Under the pieces are notes generated by a model. That model was not told the DNA's origin. It saw nothing but the letters and a program-made list of their open reading frames with translations, and did not search any database. From positions 62,001 to 126,000 of the forward strand of contig JAEZWF010000003.1 of assembly GCA_023420415.1 (NCBI GenBank): 64,000 bases of DNA, read 5' to 3'. Origin of the DNA: Actinomycetes bacterium. Lineage in GTDB: Bacteria > Actinomycetota > Actinomycetes > Actinomycetales > Dermatophilaceae. The translations under genes and the position numbers were made by a program. Shown here one piece after another: positions 52,385 to 61,917 of the stretch (within the stretch, counting starts at the first letter, position 1; each line of letters begins with the position of its first letter).

Positions 52385-54147
52385 GAGGCGGCCTCGTAGA
52401 TCTGCCGGTAGGACCGTGCCGCCGCCGACCAGGTCAGGTGGGTGCGCACGTGGGCCCGCGCGTCCTCGCCGAGCTCCTTGCGCCCGGCCGGGTCGTCCAT
52501 GAGCTCGCGCACCGCGGTGGCGAGCGCGGTGGCGTCGGCGGCGGGCACGAGCACCCCACGACCGTCGGACAGCAGCTCACGGATCGGGGGGAGGTCGCTG
52601 CCGACCACGGGCACGCCCAGCCCCATGGCGGTCACCGGCTTCAGCGGTGCGACGAGCCGCGTCACGGGCGTCCGCCGGCGGGGCAGGGCGAAGACGTCCA
52701 GCGCGGCGGTGTGGTCGCGGCTCAGCTCGTGGGGGACCCGGCCGGTCAGGATGAAGCGGGTGCGGCTGGTGCGAGCGTGCGCGGCGGCCAGCGTGGTGAG
52801 GTCGTCCAGGGCGGGACCGTCGCCGACGACGAGGACGACCAGTCGCTCGCTGTCGACGAGGGCGCCGGCTTCGAGCAGCACGTCGATGCCTTCGTAGTCG
52901 TTGAGCGTCGAGACGGTGCCGACGACGACGTCGTCGGGCCCGATGGCCAGCCGTTCGCGAACGCCATCGCGGTCAACTGGGTTGTCCACATGATCGTCAG
53001 GCACGCAGTTTCCGACGACATGGATGGCGCCCGGGTCGATGCCGCGCGCCACGATGTCGTCGCGCATGCTCTGCGAGAGGGTGACCACGGCGGTCGCCTC
53101 ACGCATGCACCGCGTCTCGGTGGCCCGTGTCCACCCGTAGAAGTCGCTGTCGGCGCGGCCACCGCGCGTCCGCCACGTGTCCTCGAGGAAACCGCGCACC
53201 TCGTAGACCACGGGCAGGCCCAACCGCGCCCCCGCGACCAGCGCGGCCTGCGCGTTCACGTGCTTGGAGTGGGCGTGCAGCACCGACGCGCCCACGCGAG
53301 CCGCGAGCGCAGCCGCCGACGCGGCATACGCCTCGAGCAGCTCGTCGGGGCGTCCGAGCGGGAGTCCGCGCCGCAGGGTGCGGTGGTGCGGGACGCCGTC
53401 GACCGTGACGAACGGCTCGGCCGCGAGCCGGCCCTGCGCCACCGGAAACCCCGGAGGCGTGCAGACGTGGACGTCCAGGCCGGCGGCCTGCTGTGCCCCG
53501 ACGATGCCTCGGGTGCGCAGGGTGTAACCCGCCTGCACCTCGGGAAGGGAGTTGGTGACGAGGTGGACGACGCCACCTGCGGACCCGGCGCGCGCGGTCA
53601 CCCGAGGTCGCGGGGTGTCGAGGACGTTGCCCTGCAACACCGCTCGTTCACCTGCGAGCCACCGACGATGCACGCCAGCCAGGGGCGAACGGTCACCCAC
53701 CAGCGCCTGCTGGGCGCGCGAGACGTCGCCCGCGGCATACGCGAGGTATGCCGCCGTGCCCCCGCGCGCGGGCGCGCTCACCGATGAGGGCAGCGCCTCG
53801 CCGGTGGCAGCCGCGGCGGCGAGCAACCGGCCCGCGTGCCGCCCACGTGCCCCGGAGAGCTCGGCCCGGAGCGCACGTCGCGACCGTTCGCGCTCGCCAG
53901 CGGCGGCCGACGCGACCACGGACAGGGGGCCGCGCGCCCGACGGCCGACCACGCTCGCGACCCGGCGTGGCAGCAGACGGCTGCCCACCCACGCGGCCTG
54001 CCACGGGTTGCGCGCCAGCTGGAGCCCGGCCACGCTCGCCGCGACCGGCAGGTTCCTCAGCAGTCGACGTGGCAGCGACGGGATGTCACCGGCTGTTCGC
54101 CTTCCCGTTGCCTGTGCGGTGCCGGCGCCGTCCAATGGGGATGCCAC
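52381..54147 (-). CDS. Glycosyltransferase, GT4-like, with long N-terminal region
   Basis: The start is uncertain. GTG 54147 gives 588 residues; GTG 54171 is an alternative, and the open frame continues further upstream without a good ribosome site. The first ~190 residues are rich in Arg and Ala and resemble no domain I know. The GT-B module has TNSLPEVQAGYTLRTRGIVGAQQAAG (N-lobe start, split at ~200-225), VLHAHSKHVNAQAAL, YEVRGFLEDTW and, in the C-lobe, GTVSTLNDYEGIDVLLEAG and LPPIRELLSDGRGVLV. It is the first gene of the exporter operon. Confidence 0.8.
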   Translation of the reverse strand: MASPLDGAGTAQATGRRTAGDIPSLPRRLLRNLPVAASVAGLQLARNPWQAAWVGSRLLPRRVASVVGRRARGPLSVVASAAAGERERSRRALRAELSGARGRHAGRLLAAAAATGEALPSSVSAPARGGTAAYLAYAAGDVSRAQQALVGDRSPLAGVHRRWLAGERAVLQGNVLDTPRPRVTARAGSAGGVVHLVTNSLPEVQAGYTLRTRGIVGAQQAAGLDVHVCTPPGFPVAQGRLAAEPFVTVDGVPHHRTLRRGLPLGRPDELLEAYAASAAALAARVGASVLHAHSKHVNAQAALVAGARLGLPVVYEVRGFLEDTWRTRGGRADSDFYGWTRATETRCMREATAVVTLSQSMRDDIVARGIDPGAIHVVGNCVPDDHVDNPVDRDGVRERLAIGPDDVVVGTVSTLNDYEGIDVLLEAGALVDSERLVVLVVGDGPALDDLTTLAAAHARTSRTRFILTGRVPHELSRDHTAALDVFALPRRRTPVTRLVAPLKPVTAMGLGVPVVGSDLPPIRELLSDGRGVLVPAADATALATAVRELMDDPAGRKELGEDARAHVRTHLTWSAAARSYRQIYEAAS

Positions 54148-54247
54148 ATTGGCGCCGGGTGCGGGTGTCACCCTTCGAACGTTGCAGGCGTCTGCGGAAC
54201 AGACGGTCTGCGAATTGCTAACGTCAGTCGAACAGAGGGCAAAGTCT

Positions 54248-56131
54248 GTGGTGAACGCGCGGCAGCGGCTGCGGGCCGATGTGGGCCGGGCGCGGGTTGC
54301 GGCAGCGCGAGCGGCTCGCGACCCGATGGCCCGTGCCGACCTGCCCCGCAAGCTGCGCAAGGAGATCGGGCGGAGGCTGCCGCAGGTGCGCTTCGCCCGG
54401 CTGCGGGTCGACCTGCCCGTGCCCGAGCTGCCGCCCGGGCCAGTGGCCCGTCCGGGCGTGACGGCAGCGGTGATCCTCGACGACTTCAGCCAGCTCGCCC
54501 TCGGCTACGAGTGGCGCCAGGTGGTGGTGACGCCGGAGGCGTGGCGCGCCCAGCTGACCGATGCGCGTCCCGACCTGCTTTTCGTCGAGTCGGCCTGGAA
54601 CGGCAACGGTGGCGCGTGGCGGCTGGCGATGACCGGCGCGGGCGCACCGTCGACCGAGCTGCGCGCGCTCGTGGACTGGTGTCGCGCCCAAGGCGTCCCG
54701 ACGGTGTTCTGGAACAAGGAGGACCCGCCCAACTACGACGCGTTCATCGGGACGGCGGCGCTGTTCGACCACGTCTTCACGGTGGATGCCGGCCGGCTGC
54801 CGGACTACCGGCGCGACCTGGGCCACGACCGGGTCGGACTGCTGCCCTTCGGTGCCCAGCCGCGCATCCACACGCCCGTGCGGCTCGGCGGCGGCCGCAC
54901 CCGTGAGGCCGCGTTCGCGGGCAGCTACTTCGCCGACAAGCACGACGAACGCCGACGCCAGATGGAGTACGTCCTCGAACCCGCCATCCCGCTCGGGCTC
55001 GAGGTGTTCTCCCGGATGGCCGGTCGCGACGCCCGCTACCAGTTCCCGCGCCAGTACGCCCGATCCCTCGTCGGCAGCCTGCCGTACCGGCGGATGCTGG
55101 GCGCCTACACGGCATACAAGGTGTTCCTCAACGTCAACTCCGTCGTCGACTCCCCGACGATGTGCGCGCGCCGGCTCTTCGAGCTGTCGGCCGCGCAGAC
55201 GCCGGTGCTGACCGGGCCGGCGCGGTCGGTCGAGCCGTTCTTCGGTGACACCATCCGGGTCACCCGCGATGCCGGGCAGACCGAGCGTGAGCTGCGCGCC
55301 CTGCTGCAGCACGCGGAGTACCGCGACCGGCTCGGGCTGCGCGCCCACCGCCGGGTCTTCGACGAGCACCTCTACGAGCACCGCGTCGACCGGGTGCTCG
55401 AGGCCGTCGGGGTGCCGAGCCCCCCTCGCGACCGGAGCATCTCAGCAGTCGTGCCGACGATGCGACCCGACCAGGTCGGGCACGTGCTGGGTTTCGTTGC
55501 GGCACAGGCTCATTCGGACCTCGAGCTGGTGCTGGTGACCCACGGGTTCGAGGCCGACCGCGACAAGGTGCGCGCGCAGGCCGAGGAGGCCGGGGTGGAC
55601 TTCGGCCGGGTCGTGCTCGTGGACCAGCCCGCGGACCGGACCCTCGGTGCCGTGATGAACGCCGGCGTCACCGCCGCCTCCGGCCGTTACGTCGCCAAGA
55701 TGGACGACGACAACGGGTATGCCGCGCACTACCTGAGCGACCTCGTCCGCGCCTTCGACTACACCTCGGCGAGCGTGGTGGGGAAGTGGGCGCACTACGC
55801 GCACCTCACGGCGACCGGTGCGACGCTGCTGCGCTTCCCGGATGCCGAGCACCGTTATGTCGACCTCGTGCAGGGAGGGACGCTGCTGCTGGAGCGCGAC
55901 CTGGCGGCACGGCTCGGCTTCGAGGACCTGCCGCGCCGGGTCGACACCACCTTCCTGGAGAAGGTGCGACGCGAGGGCGGGCGGGTCTACTCGGCCGACC
56001 GGTTCAACTTCGTGTCCGTGCGCGCCAGCACGCCCGACGGCCACACCTGGCCCATCTCCGACGTCGAGCTGCTGGCTCGACGCGGCCGGCTCGTCTTCCA
56101 CGGCGACCCGACCGAGCACGTCACCGTCTGA
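54248..56131 (+). CDS. Two-domain glycosyltransferase (CgeB-like plus GT2)
   Basis: This 627-residue protein begins at GTG 54248 or 54251, after GAGGGCAAAG. Residues ~60-390 resemble CgeB/DUF3880-type GT-B proteins: FWNKEDPPNYDAFIGTAALFDHVFT, FAGSYFADKHDERR and the C-lobe AARRLFELSAAQTP-like segment (CARRLFELSAAQTP). Residues ~400-620 are a GT-A fold of family GT2 with the metal-binding MDDDN. Two catalytic modules in one chain suggest a bifunctional or polymerising enzyme. It is divergent from the exporter operon. Confidence 0.82.
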   Translation: MVNARQRLRADVGRARVAAARAARDPMARADLPRKLRKEIGRRLPQVRFARLRVDLPVPELPPGPVARPGVTAAVILDDFSQLALGYEWRQVVVTPEAWRAQLTDARPDLLFVESAWNGNGGAWRLAMTGAGAPSTELRALVDWCRAQGVPTVFWNKEDPPNYDAFIGTAALFDHVFTVDAGRLPDYRRDLGHDRVGLLPFGAQPRIHTPVRLGGGRTREAAFAGSYFADKHDERRRQMEYVLEPAIPLGLEVFSRMAGRDARYQFPRQYARSLVGSLPYRRMLGAYTAYKVFLNVNSVVDSPTMCARRLFELSAAQTPVLTGPARSVEPFFGDTIRVTRDAGQTERELRALLQHAEYRDRLGLRAHRRVFDEHLYEHRVDRVLEAVGVPSPPRDRSISAVVPTMRPDQVGHVLGFVAAQAHSDLELVLVTHGFEADRDKVRAQAEEAGVDFGRVVLVDQPADRTLGAVMNAGVTAASGRYVAKMDDDNGYAAHYLSDLVRAFDYTSASVVGKWAHYAHLTATGATLLRFPDAEHRYVDLVQGGTLLLERDLAARLGFEDLPRRVDTTFLEKVRREGGRVYSADRFNFVSVRASTPDGHTWPISDVELLARRGRLVFHGDPTEHVTV

Positions 56132-56149
56132 AAGGCAACCGAACCTCCC

Positions 56150-57445
56150 ATGAGCGCACTGCCGACCGAGGGCGACCTCCACGGCCCCGACCACTCCCGG
56201 CCCGCCCTCGCAGCGGTCTTCGGGGCGCCGGCCGGGCCGGTGGCACGCCGACTGGTGGCGTCGTACTGCTTCCCGCCCTACAGCGACACCGCGGCCATCG
56301 TCGCGGCCAAGCGGGTGCACGACCACGGCGAGGCCGTCGACGTCATCTGCAACGCCATGGACTCGATCCGGCACCGCGACCCCAGCCTGGTGCAGCTGTG
56401 CGGTGGGCTCGTGCGGCGGTTCGCGGCAGTCCCCTCGCGCACGGCGTTCAGCTCGTGGACCTCGATCTCCTCCTACGCCCACCTGGGGCTGGACACGTTC
56501 CTGCGCTGGGAGGCCGAGCAGGGCGAGTACGAGTCGGTCTACAGCCGGGCGCAGTTCGCGGCGTCGCACTTCCTCGCCGCGCAGGTCAAGACCGCGCGTC
56601 CCCAGATCAGCTGGGACGCCGAGTTCTCCGACCCGCTGTCCCACGACGTCCTCGGCCGTCCGCGCGAGGCCCGTGCGGAGGACGACCGCACGCTGGCGCG
56701 GTTGCGCGAGTCGATCGAGGCGGCCGGCTTCCGTCCCCCGGACGGGCTCAACTCCTTCGAGTGGTGCGAGGCGCTGGCGTTCGCGCTCGCCGACCGCATC
56801 ATGTTCACCAACGAGCACCAGCGCGACTTCATGCTGGAGAGCTGCCGCGACCCGCAGCTGGCGACCCGCGCCGAACGGGTCAGCGTCGTCTCACCGCACC
56901 CCACCCCTGCCCCTGAGCTCTACACCGCCAGGCCGTCGGAGCAGTGGCTCGACCCTGACCGTCGGCACATCGGCTACTTCGGCAACTTCTACGCCAACCG
57001 CGGCGTGGCAGGCGTGCTGGACGCCCTGGACCGGCTGCCCCGCGCGCACCGTGACCGGGTCCTGCTGCACGTCTACACGTCCAAGCCGGAGGAGCTGCGC
57101 GAGGTCGTGGCCGACCGCGGCCTGGCGGACTGTGTCGACGTGGGCCCCTTCGTGGGGTACCTCGACTTCCTCGCGCTGGCGCGGCGGATGGACTGCCTGC
57201 TGGTGAACGACGCGGTCAGCCCGCCCGGGGTGCAGAACCCGTTCCTGCCCTCCAAGTGGAGCGACTACCGCGGCAGCGGCACCCCGGTGTGGGGTGTGGT
57301 CGAGGAGGGCAGTGCGCTCGACGGGCAGCCGTTGGACCACCGCTCACCCATCGAGCACGTGAGCGCCGCCGTGCAGGTGCTGATGCGAATCAGCTCTGCC
57401 CCAGCACGATCTGGCGCAGTCGCGAGCCCGACTCCGGGGCGCTGA
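56150..57445 (+). CDS. Glycosyltransferase-like protein
   Basis: This 431-residue protein begins 18 bases after the preceding gene. The C-terminal half has HIGYFGNFYANRGVAGVLDALD and DVGPFVGYLDFLALARRMDCLLVND, the usual GT-B donor-binding side. The N-terminal half has RRLVASYCFPPYSDTAAIVAAKRVHDHG, recalling GT4 acceptor loops, and a long helical insert. The last 56 bases overlap the convergent gene 57390-60389, so its C-terminus past ~410 may not be conserved. Confidence 0.75.
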   Translation: MSALPTEGDLHGPDHSRPALAAVFGAPAGPVARRLVASYCFPPYSDTAAIVAAKRVHDHGEAVDVICNAMDSIRHRDPSLVQLCGGLVRRFAAVPSRTAFSSWTSISSYAHLGLDTFLRWEAEQGEYESVYSRAQFAASHFLAAQVKTARPQISWDAEFSDPLSHDVLGRPREARAEDDRTLARLRESIEAAGFRPPDGLNSFEWCEALAFALADRIMFTNEHQRDFMLESCRDPQLATRAERVSVVSPHPTPAPELYTARPSEQWLDPDRRHIGYFGNFYANRGVAGVLDALDRLPRAHRDRVLLHVYTSKPEELREVVADRGLADCVDVGPFVGYLDFLALARRMDCLLVNDAVSPPGVQNPFLPSKWSDYRGSGTPVWGVVEEGSALDGQPLDHRSPIEHVSAAVQVLMRISSAPARSGAVASPTPGR

Positions 57446-60389
57446 ACCGCTCGCGGACCGTCTCGAGTGTCTCCGCGCTGGCGGCCTCCCAGCCACCCTC
57501 GCCGCTGATCGTGAGGATGCGCCGGGCAGCCTCCCGTGGCGTCGCCACGACCCAGTCGCGGGGGAAGAGGCCGGTCGCGCCGTCGAGGCCTGCGTAGACG
57601 GGCCAGTCCCGCACCACCGGTACGGCACCGCTGGCCGCCATCTCGACCAGGCCGATGTGGAAGCTCTCGCGACGGCTGGTGCTCAGGGCCCACCCCACCT
57701 CGTTCAGGTGGTCGGGCAGCCGGGTGGTGTAGCCGACGTAGTCGACGTTGTCCCACAGGCTCGACTCCGTGACCCGCTGGTGGAAGGCGGCCGCTGCGGC
57801 CCGCTCCACCGGGTTGGAGTCGGAGACGGCGAAGTCCTTCCCGATCAGCCGCAGCCGCCACTGCGGGTCGTGCCGGCGCAGCTCGGCCAGCACGTCGAGC
57901 GCCCACTGGGGGTCCTTGACCTGTTGGGCCCAGCCGACCATGCCCAGGGTCTTGGCGGCGGCCGCGGTCTTCGGCTGGCGGTAGCGGTCGACGTGCACGG
58001 GGTTCGGGACGACGTGCAGGCGTACGTGGTCGAGGCGCTCGCCGAGCGCGGCGACCGCTGCGCGCCGCAGGTGCTCGGCCGGGAAGATCGCGTCGGTGAC
58101 CTTGGACCACTCGGCCGTGTGCAGCCATGCGCTGAGGGTGTCCACACCGTGCATCCGCACCACGACCCGGGTCCCGGGCGGCACCACCTGGGTGACCCAG
58201 GTCAGGCCCTTGTCCGCCCAGTCGACGAAGACCACGTCGGCGGCGAGGGCCTCGGCGGTGGCGACGTCGACCACCGGTGGGTGGCCGGTCGCGGCCAACA
58301 GCCGCTCGCGGACGGTGACGGGGTCGACACCGGTGTTGGTGAAGCGCTTCTGCCGCTCGGCCAGGTCGAGCACCTCCACGTCGGCCACCGTGCCGAGCTC
58401 CTCGGCGACCACCTTCGCGAACTTGGGGTAGGCACCGGGCAGGAGGGTCACCCGGGGTCGACCGTGGGTGGTCCTTGCCGTTGTGCCGGCGCGCAGCGGC
58501 ACCCCGGGCGTGGTGCTGGACAGGAGTCTTCCCACCTCCGAGTCCCGCAGCGGGGCGAGGAAGGTGGCCGGGTCGGACACGATGGGCGAGGAGAGCTCGG
58601 CCGTGTGCAGTCGTCGCGTGAACTGCAGGTCGAGCGCGACGGTCGTGAGGAAGGCGGCGCGCTCGGGGTCGTCCGAGAGTGCGGCGTCCGCGTCGGCCAG
58701 GGTCCTGCGCACCACCTGCGGCACGTCGACGGCGTCACGGTCGCCATCGGTCAGGATGTGCTGGAGGGCGTCGAGGGCCGGCATGCCGGTGTCAGCAATT
58801 GCATTGTCCCCGAACAGGTTTCGGCAGTCGTGGAACACCTGCTCTGCTGCCTGCAGACGCCCAACCCGTTGCAGCCGATAGCCCACCATGGCCCAGAGCC
58901 CGGGCTCCGCCTCGGCGCGGCTCCGTGCGGGGTCCAGGGTGAGCAGCCGTGACGCCGCGCGGGCGGCGTGAGCGTCAGCCAGCGAGCCACTGAACTGGCT
59001 GGCCGCGGTGCGCATCGTGAGCAGGGCCAGCTGGTGGCCGTCGAGTGCGGTGTTTGCCGAGTCGTCGCCGTAGGCCCTGAGCAGGACGGCGCCCTCGCGA
59101 TCGAGGACGACCCGCGGACCCGGCTCGGCGAGCAGGGCTGCGGCCCGGTTGTCGAGCCGCGAGTATGCCGGCCGGCCCAGTCGCGCGGGCACCAGCTCGG
59201 GCAGGAGGCGCCGCCCCACCCGCATGGCCTCGCGGGACGCGCGGCGGGCGGCCCGGTGGCTGCGGGGAGAGCCTGCGCGCACCCGCGACTCGACCCACGG
59301 CACGGTCTTCGGCAGCAGCTCGACCCGGTGGGTGTCGGGCAGCTTACGGAGCATCTTGACCAGGCCGCCGCGGTAGTGCAGGGCCCGGACCCCGAACCCC
59401 GCGCGGGAGAGGAACATGATCATGCGCGCGTGGTCGTTGATCGCACGCGCGCTGCCCGCGACGACGACCAGCCCACGTCCTCCGGGTGGGGGCGTGTGGA
59501 ACAGGGCGAAGCCCTCGGCCGGCCCGTCGTGGCCCCCGGCTCGCAGGCTGCTGACGCCCGGGATGGCGGCGTCGCGCACCGCGCGTTCTGCGCGCGGACG
59601 GTGTTCGGGGTGCCGCTCGAGCCAGTGGCGCAGGTCGGCGAGCTCGGCGGCGACCAGCGCGGTCGTGATGCTGCTGCGGTCGGCCGGGTCGGACTGGGTG
59701 CCGGTCGTGAGCGCCGCCACCGCCGCCAGCCGGGCGCACACGTTGTGCTCGAAGTCGTCTCCCGGCTCGGCCGCCGCGCTCATCCGGTAGTCGGCGCCGA
59801 GCCGACCCGGCTCGAGGTCGAAGGTCGTGAACTGGTGGTCGAACCGGGAGTAGAGGTGGCCGCTCTGCACGGCGTCGCCGCCCCGCGTGAGCTGCGGCAC
59901 GAGGGGTGTCTCCCGCAGCCAGCTGGTCGGGATGAGCTTCCCGCCACGGGCTCGGGCGAGGTCGACCGCCCGCTCCGGGGCCACGTGGTGCCCGCCGTCG
60001 TCGGCGGCACCGACCACTGTCCCGCAGAGGCGGGCTGCCGGCACGTGCTCGGGGTGCCGGGCGTCGTAGAGGCACTCGAGGTAGGCACTGGAGACGGTGT
60101 CGCGGCCGTCGACCAGCGCGGTCCAGCTGCCCCGTGCCCGCTGGACCCCGAGGTTGCGGGCGGCGGCAGAGGTCTCGGCGCGTTCGTCGACCAGTTTGAC
60201 GTCGTGCCGTGACAGCGCGCCCGTGCGGACGCGTTCGAGCGCGCGCTCGGCCTCGCTCCCGGGGCCGTGCAGGGCAACGACCACCTCGAAGAACTCCGGC
60301 GGAAGAGACTGTCGTGCAAGGGATTCGAGGCATTCCGCCAGCTCCTCGCTGGAGCCGGGGGCGGACACGACCACGGAGACGTCAGGCAC
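57390..60389 (-). CDS. Large multi-domain glycosyltransferase (GT2 plus GT-B)
   Basis: This 999-residue protein has an N-terminal GT2-type domain (~1-220: VSVVVSAPGSSEELAECLESLARQ, SAAARNLGVQRARGSWTALVDGRD). A middle region (~290-620) of unknown kind starts with a Rossmann-like GRGLVVVAGSARAINDHARM and becomes helical, TPR-like. The C-terminal GT-B/GT4 domain (~640-990) has KTLGMVGWAQQVKDPQWALDVL and SFHIGLVEMAASGAVPVV. Where GT2 enzymes have an acidic metal motif, this copy has VDGRD, so activity of that domain is not assured. It overlaps the previous gene tail to tail. Confidence 0.8.
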   Translation of the reverse strand: MPDVSVVVSAPGSSEELAECLESLARQSLPPEFFEVVVALHGPGSEAERALERVRTGALSRHDVKLVDERAETSAAARNLGVQRARGSWTALVDGRDTVSSAYLECLYDARHPEHVPAARLCGTVVGAADDGGHHVAPERAVDLARARGGKLIPTSWLRETPLVPQLTRGGDAVQSGHLYSRFDHQFTTFDLEPGRLGADYRMSAAAEPGDDFEHNVCARLAAVAALTTGTQSDPADRSSITTALVAAELADLRHWLERHPEHRPRAERAVRDAAIPGVSSLRAGGHDGPAEGFALFHTPPPGGRGLVVVAGSARAINDHARMIMFLSRAGFGVRALHYRGGLVKMLRKLPDTHRVELLPKTVPWVESRVRAGSPRSHRAARRASREAMRVGRRLLPELVPARLGRPAYSRLDNRAAALLAEPGPRVVLDREGAVLLRAYGDDSANTALDGHQLALLTMRTAASQFSGSLADAHAARAASRLLTLDPARSRAEAEPGLWAMVGYRLQRVGRLQAAEQVFHDCRNLFGDNAIADTGMPALDALQHILTDGDRDAVDVPQVVRRTLADADAALSDDPERAAFLTTVALDLQFTRRLHTAELSSPIVSDPATFLAPLRDSEVGRLLSSTTPGVPLRAGTTARTTHGRPRVTLLPGAYPKFAKVVAEELGTVADVEVLDLAERQKRFTNTGVDPVTVRERLLAATGHPPVVDVATAEALAADVVFVDWADKGLTWVTQVVPPGTRVVVRMHGVDTLSAWLHTAEWSKVTDAIFPAEHLRRAAVAALGERLDHVRLHVVPNPVHVDRYRQPKTAAAAKTLGMVGWAQQVKDPQWALDVLAELRRHDPQWRLRLIGKDFAVSDSNPVERAAAAAFHQRVTESSLWDNVDYVGYTTRLPDHLNEVGWALSTSRRESFHIGLVEMAASGAVPVVRDWPVYAGLDGATGLFPRDWVVATPREAARRILTISGEGGWEAASAETLETVRERFSAPESGSRLRQIVLGQS

Positions 60390-60429
60390 GCGGTGACCCT
60401 AGGGTGCGCCGGTGAACGAAGGGTGAAGG

Positions 60430-61917
60430 TCAGGTGACCTGGGGGCCGGGTCTGGTACGCGCGGCCAGGCGCAGGCGAATACTCACGGCCAGGACCACGA
60501 GCAGCAGGGCGGAGATCACGCCGAAGCCGAGGCGGGGGATGAGCGGCAGGGCGATGCCGATCCCGCCGCCGACGACCCAGGCGATCTGGAGCACCGTCTC
60601 CGACCAGGCGAAGACCCGGGTGCGCACCGACTCCTGGATGTCGCGCTGGACGATGGCATCGGTGCTGAGCTTGATCAGCTGGGCGCCGAGCCCGGCCGTC
60701 AGCCCGAGCGCCAGCAGGGGGATGAGCGAGTAGAACAACGCTGCGCAGAGGGCGACCACGACCTCCACCAGGAGGGTCACGCTGATGATCGCCTCGGGAC
60801 GCAGCCGGCGCAGCGCGTTGCCGATGACGGTGCCCAGCGCGTTGCCGGCCCCCGCCGCACCCACGACCAGGGCGAGCACGAGGGTGCCGCTGTAGCCCTC
60901 GATCGGGTGCTCGCGCATGAGGAAGGCCATGAACATCGTGAGGAAGCCGGTGAGCAGCCGTGCACCCATCGCACTGGTGAGCGCGGTGAGCACCGCGGGT
61001 GGCAGTGCAGCCAGCCGTGCCCGCAGCCGGGCGAACGGGTTGCGGGAGGGCGCGACGACCACCTCGCCGCGGGGCAGCCGGATCGGGCCGGTGTCCTCGA
61101 TGTCCTGCTCGCCCACGCTGCTGTCGACGCGCTGCGGCAGCCGGATGGCCAGGATGGTGCCGACGACGTAGATGACGAAGGCGAGCCGCAGCGACCACTC
61201 GGGCCCGACCTTGGCCAGGGCACCGGCGACGCCGCCGCCGACCGCCATGCCCGCGACGCCCGCGAGCGAGATGCGCGAGTTGGCGTTGACCAGGGTGAAC
61301 CCCGGTGGCAGGAGCCGCGGGACGGCTGCCGACCTCGTCACGCCATAGGCCTTGGCGGCCACGAGGCAGCCGAGGGCCGCCGGGAAGAGCCACGGCGAAC
61401 CGGTCGCCACCGCCCCCGCCAGCACCCAGCACAGGAAGGCGCGCAGGGCGAGGGTCGTGCCGATCGCCCACCGGCGCCCGTGGCGGAACCGGTCGAGCAG
61501 CGGGCCGATGAACGGCGCGAGCAACGCGAAGGGCGCCATCGTCAGCAGCAGGAACTGGGCCACCTGCCCGCGCGCCTCGTCGGTCGGGATCGCGAAGATC
61601 GTGCCGGCCAGGCTGACCGTGAGGGCCGCGTCACCGCAGATGTTGACGAAGTGCAGCTCGACCAGCCGCGCCAACCCGCTCTCGTCGGCGCCGGCGGAGT
61701 TGGTGTAGGCGCGGGCCCGTCGGACTCCCGCCCTCGAGCCGCGACCCGCGAACCGCGCACCCGCGACCGTCCCACGGCCGATGGCGCGTCCCACGCGCGA
61801 CGCGCCACCCCGCAGGCGACCCGTGCGGGCGGCGGGTTCGTCCGGGGGAGACTCCGGACGAACCTGGTGTGGTCCGGGGTCGTGGGGTCGTGAGGCGCCC
61901 CTCGCCGCGGGCGTCAT
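60430..61917 (-). CDS. MFS transporter
   Basis: This 495-residue major-facilitator protein has an unusual ~75-residue Arg/Gly/Pro-rich cytosolic N-terminus, then about 12 membrane segments. GPLLDRFRHGRRWAIG between TM2 and TM3 is the MFS loop motif (DR-x-GRR type). It has no drug-type or sugar-type signature that would fix the substrate. It overlaps mutY by four bases (ATGA). It may serve the glycan island or be unrelated. Confidence 0.85.
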   Translation of the reverse strand: MTPAARGASRPHDPGPHQVRPESPPDEPAARTGRLRGGASRVGRAIGRGTVAGARFAGRGSRAGVRRARAYTNSAGADESGLARLVELHFVNICGDAALTVSLAGTIFAIPTDEARGQVAQFLLLTMAPFALLAPFIGPLLDRFRHGRRWAIGTTLALRAFLCWVLAGAVATGSPWLFPAALGCLVAAKAYGVTRSAAVPRLLPPGFTLVNANSRISLAGVAGMAVGGGVAGALAKVGPEWSLRLAFVIYVVGTILAIRLPQRVDSSVGEQDIEDTGPIRLPRGEVVVAPSRNPFARLRARLAALPPAVLTALTSAMGARLLTGFLTMFMAFLMREHPIEGYSGTLVLALVVGAAGAGNALGTVIGNALRRLRPEAIISVTLLVEVVVALCAALFYSLIPLLALGLTAGLGAQLIKLSTDAIVQRDIQESVRTRVFAWSETVLQIAWVVGGGIGIALPLIPRLGFGVISALLLVVLAVSIRLRLAARTRPGPQVT

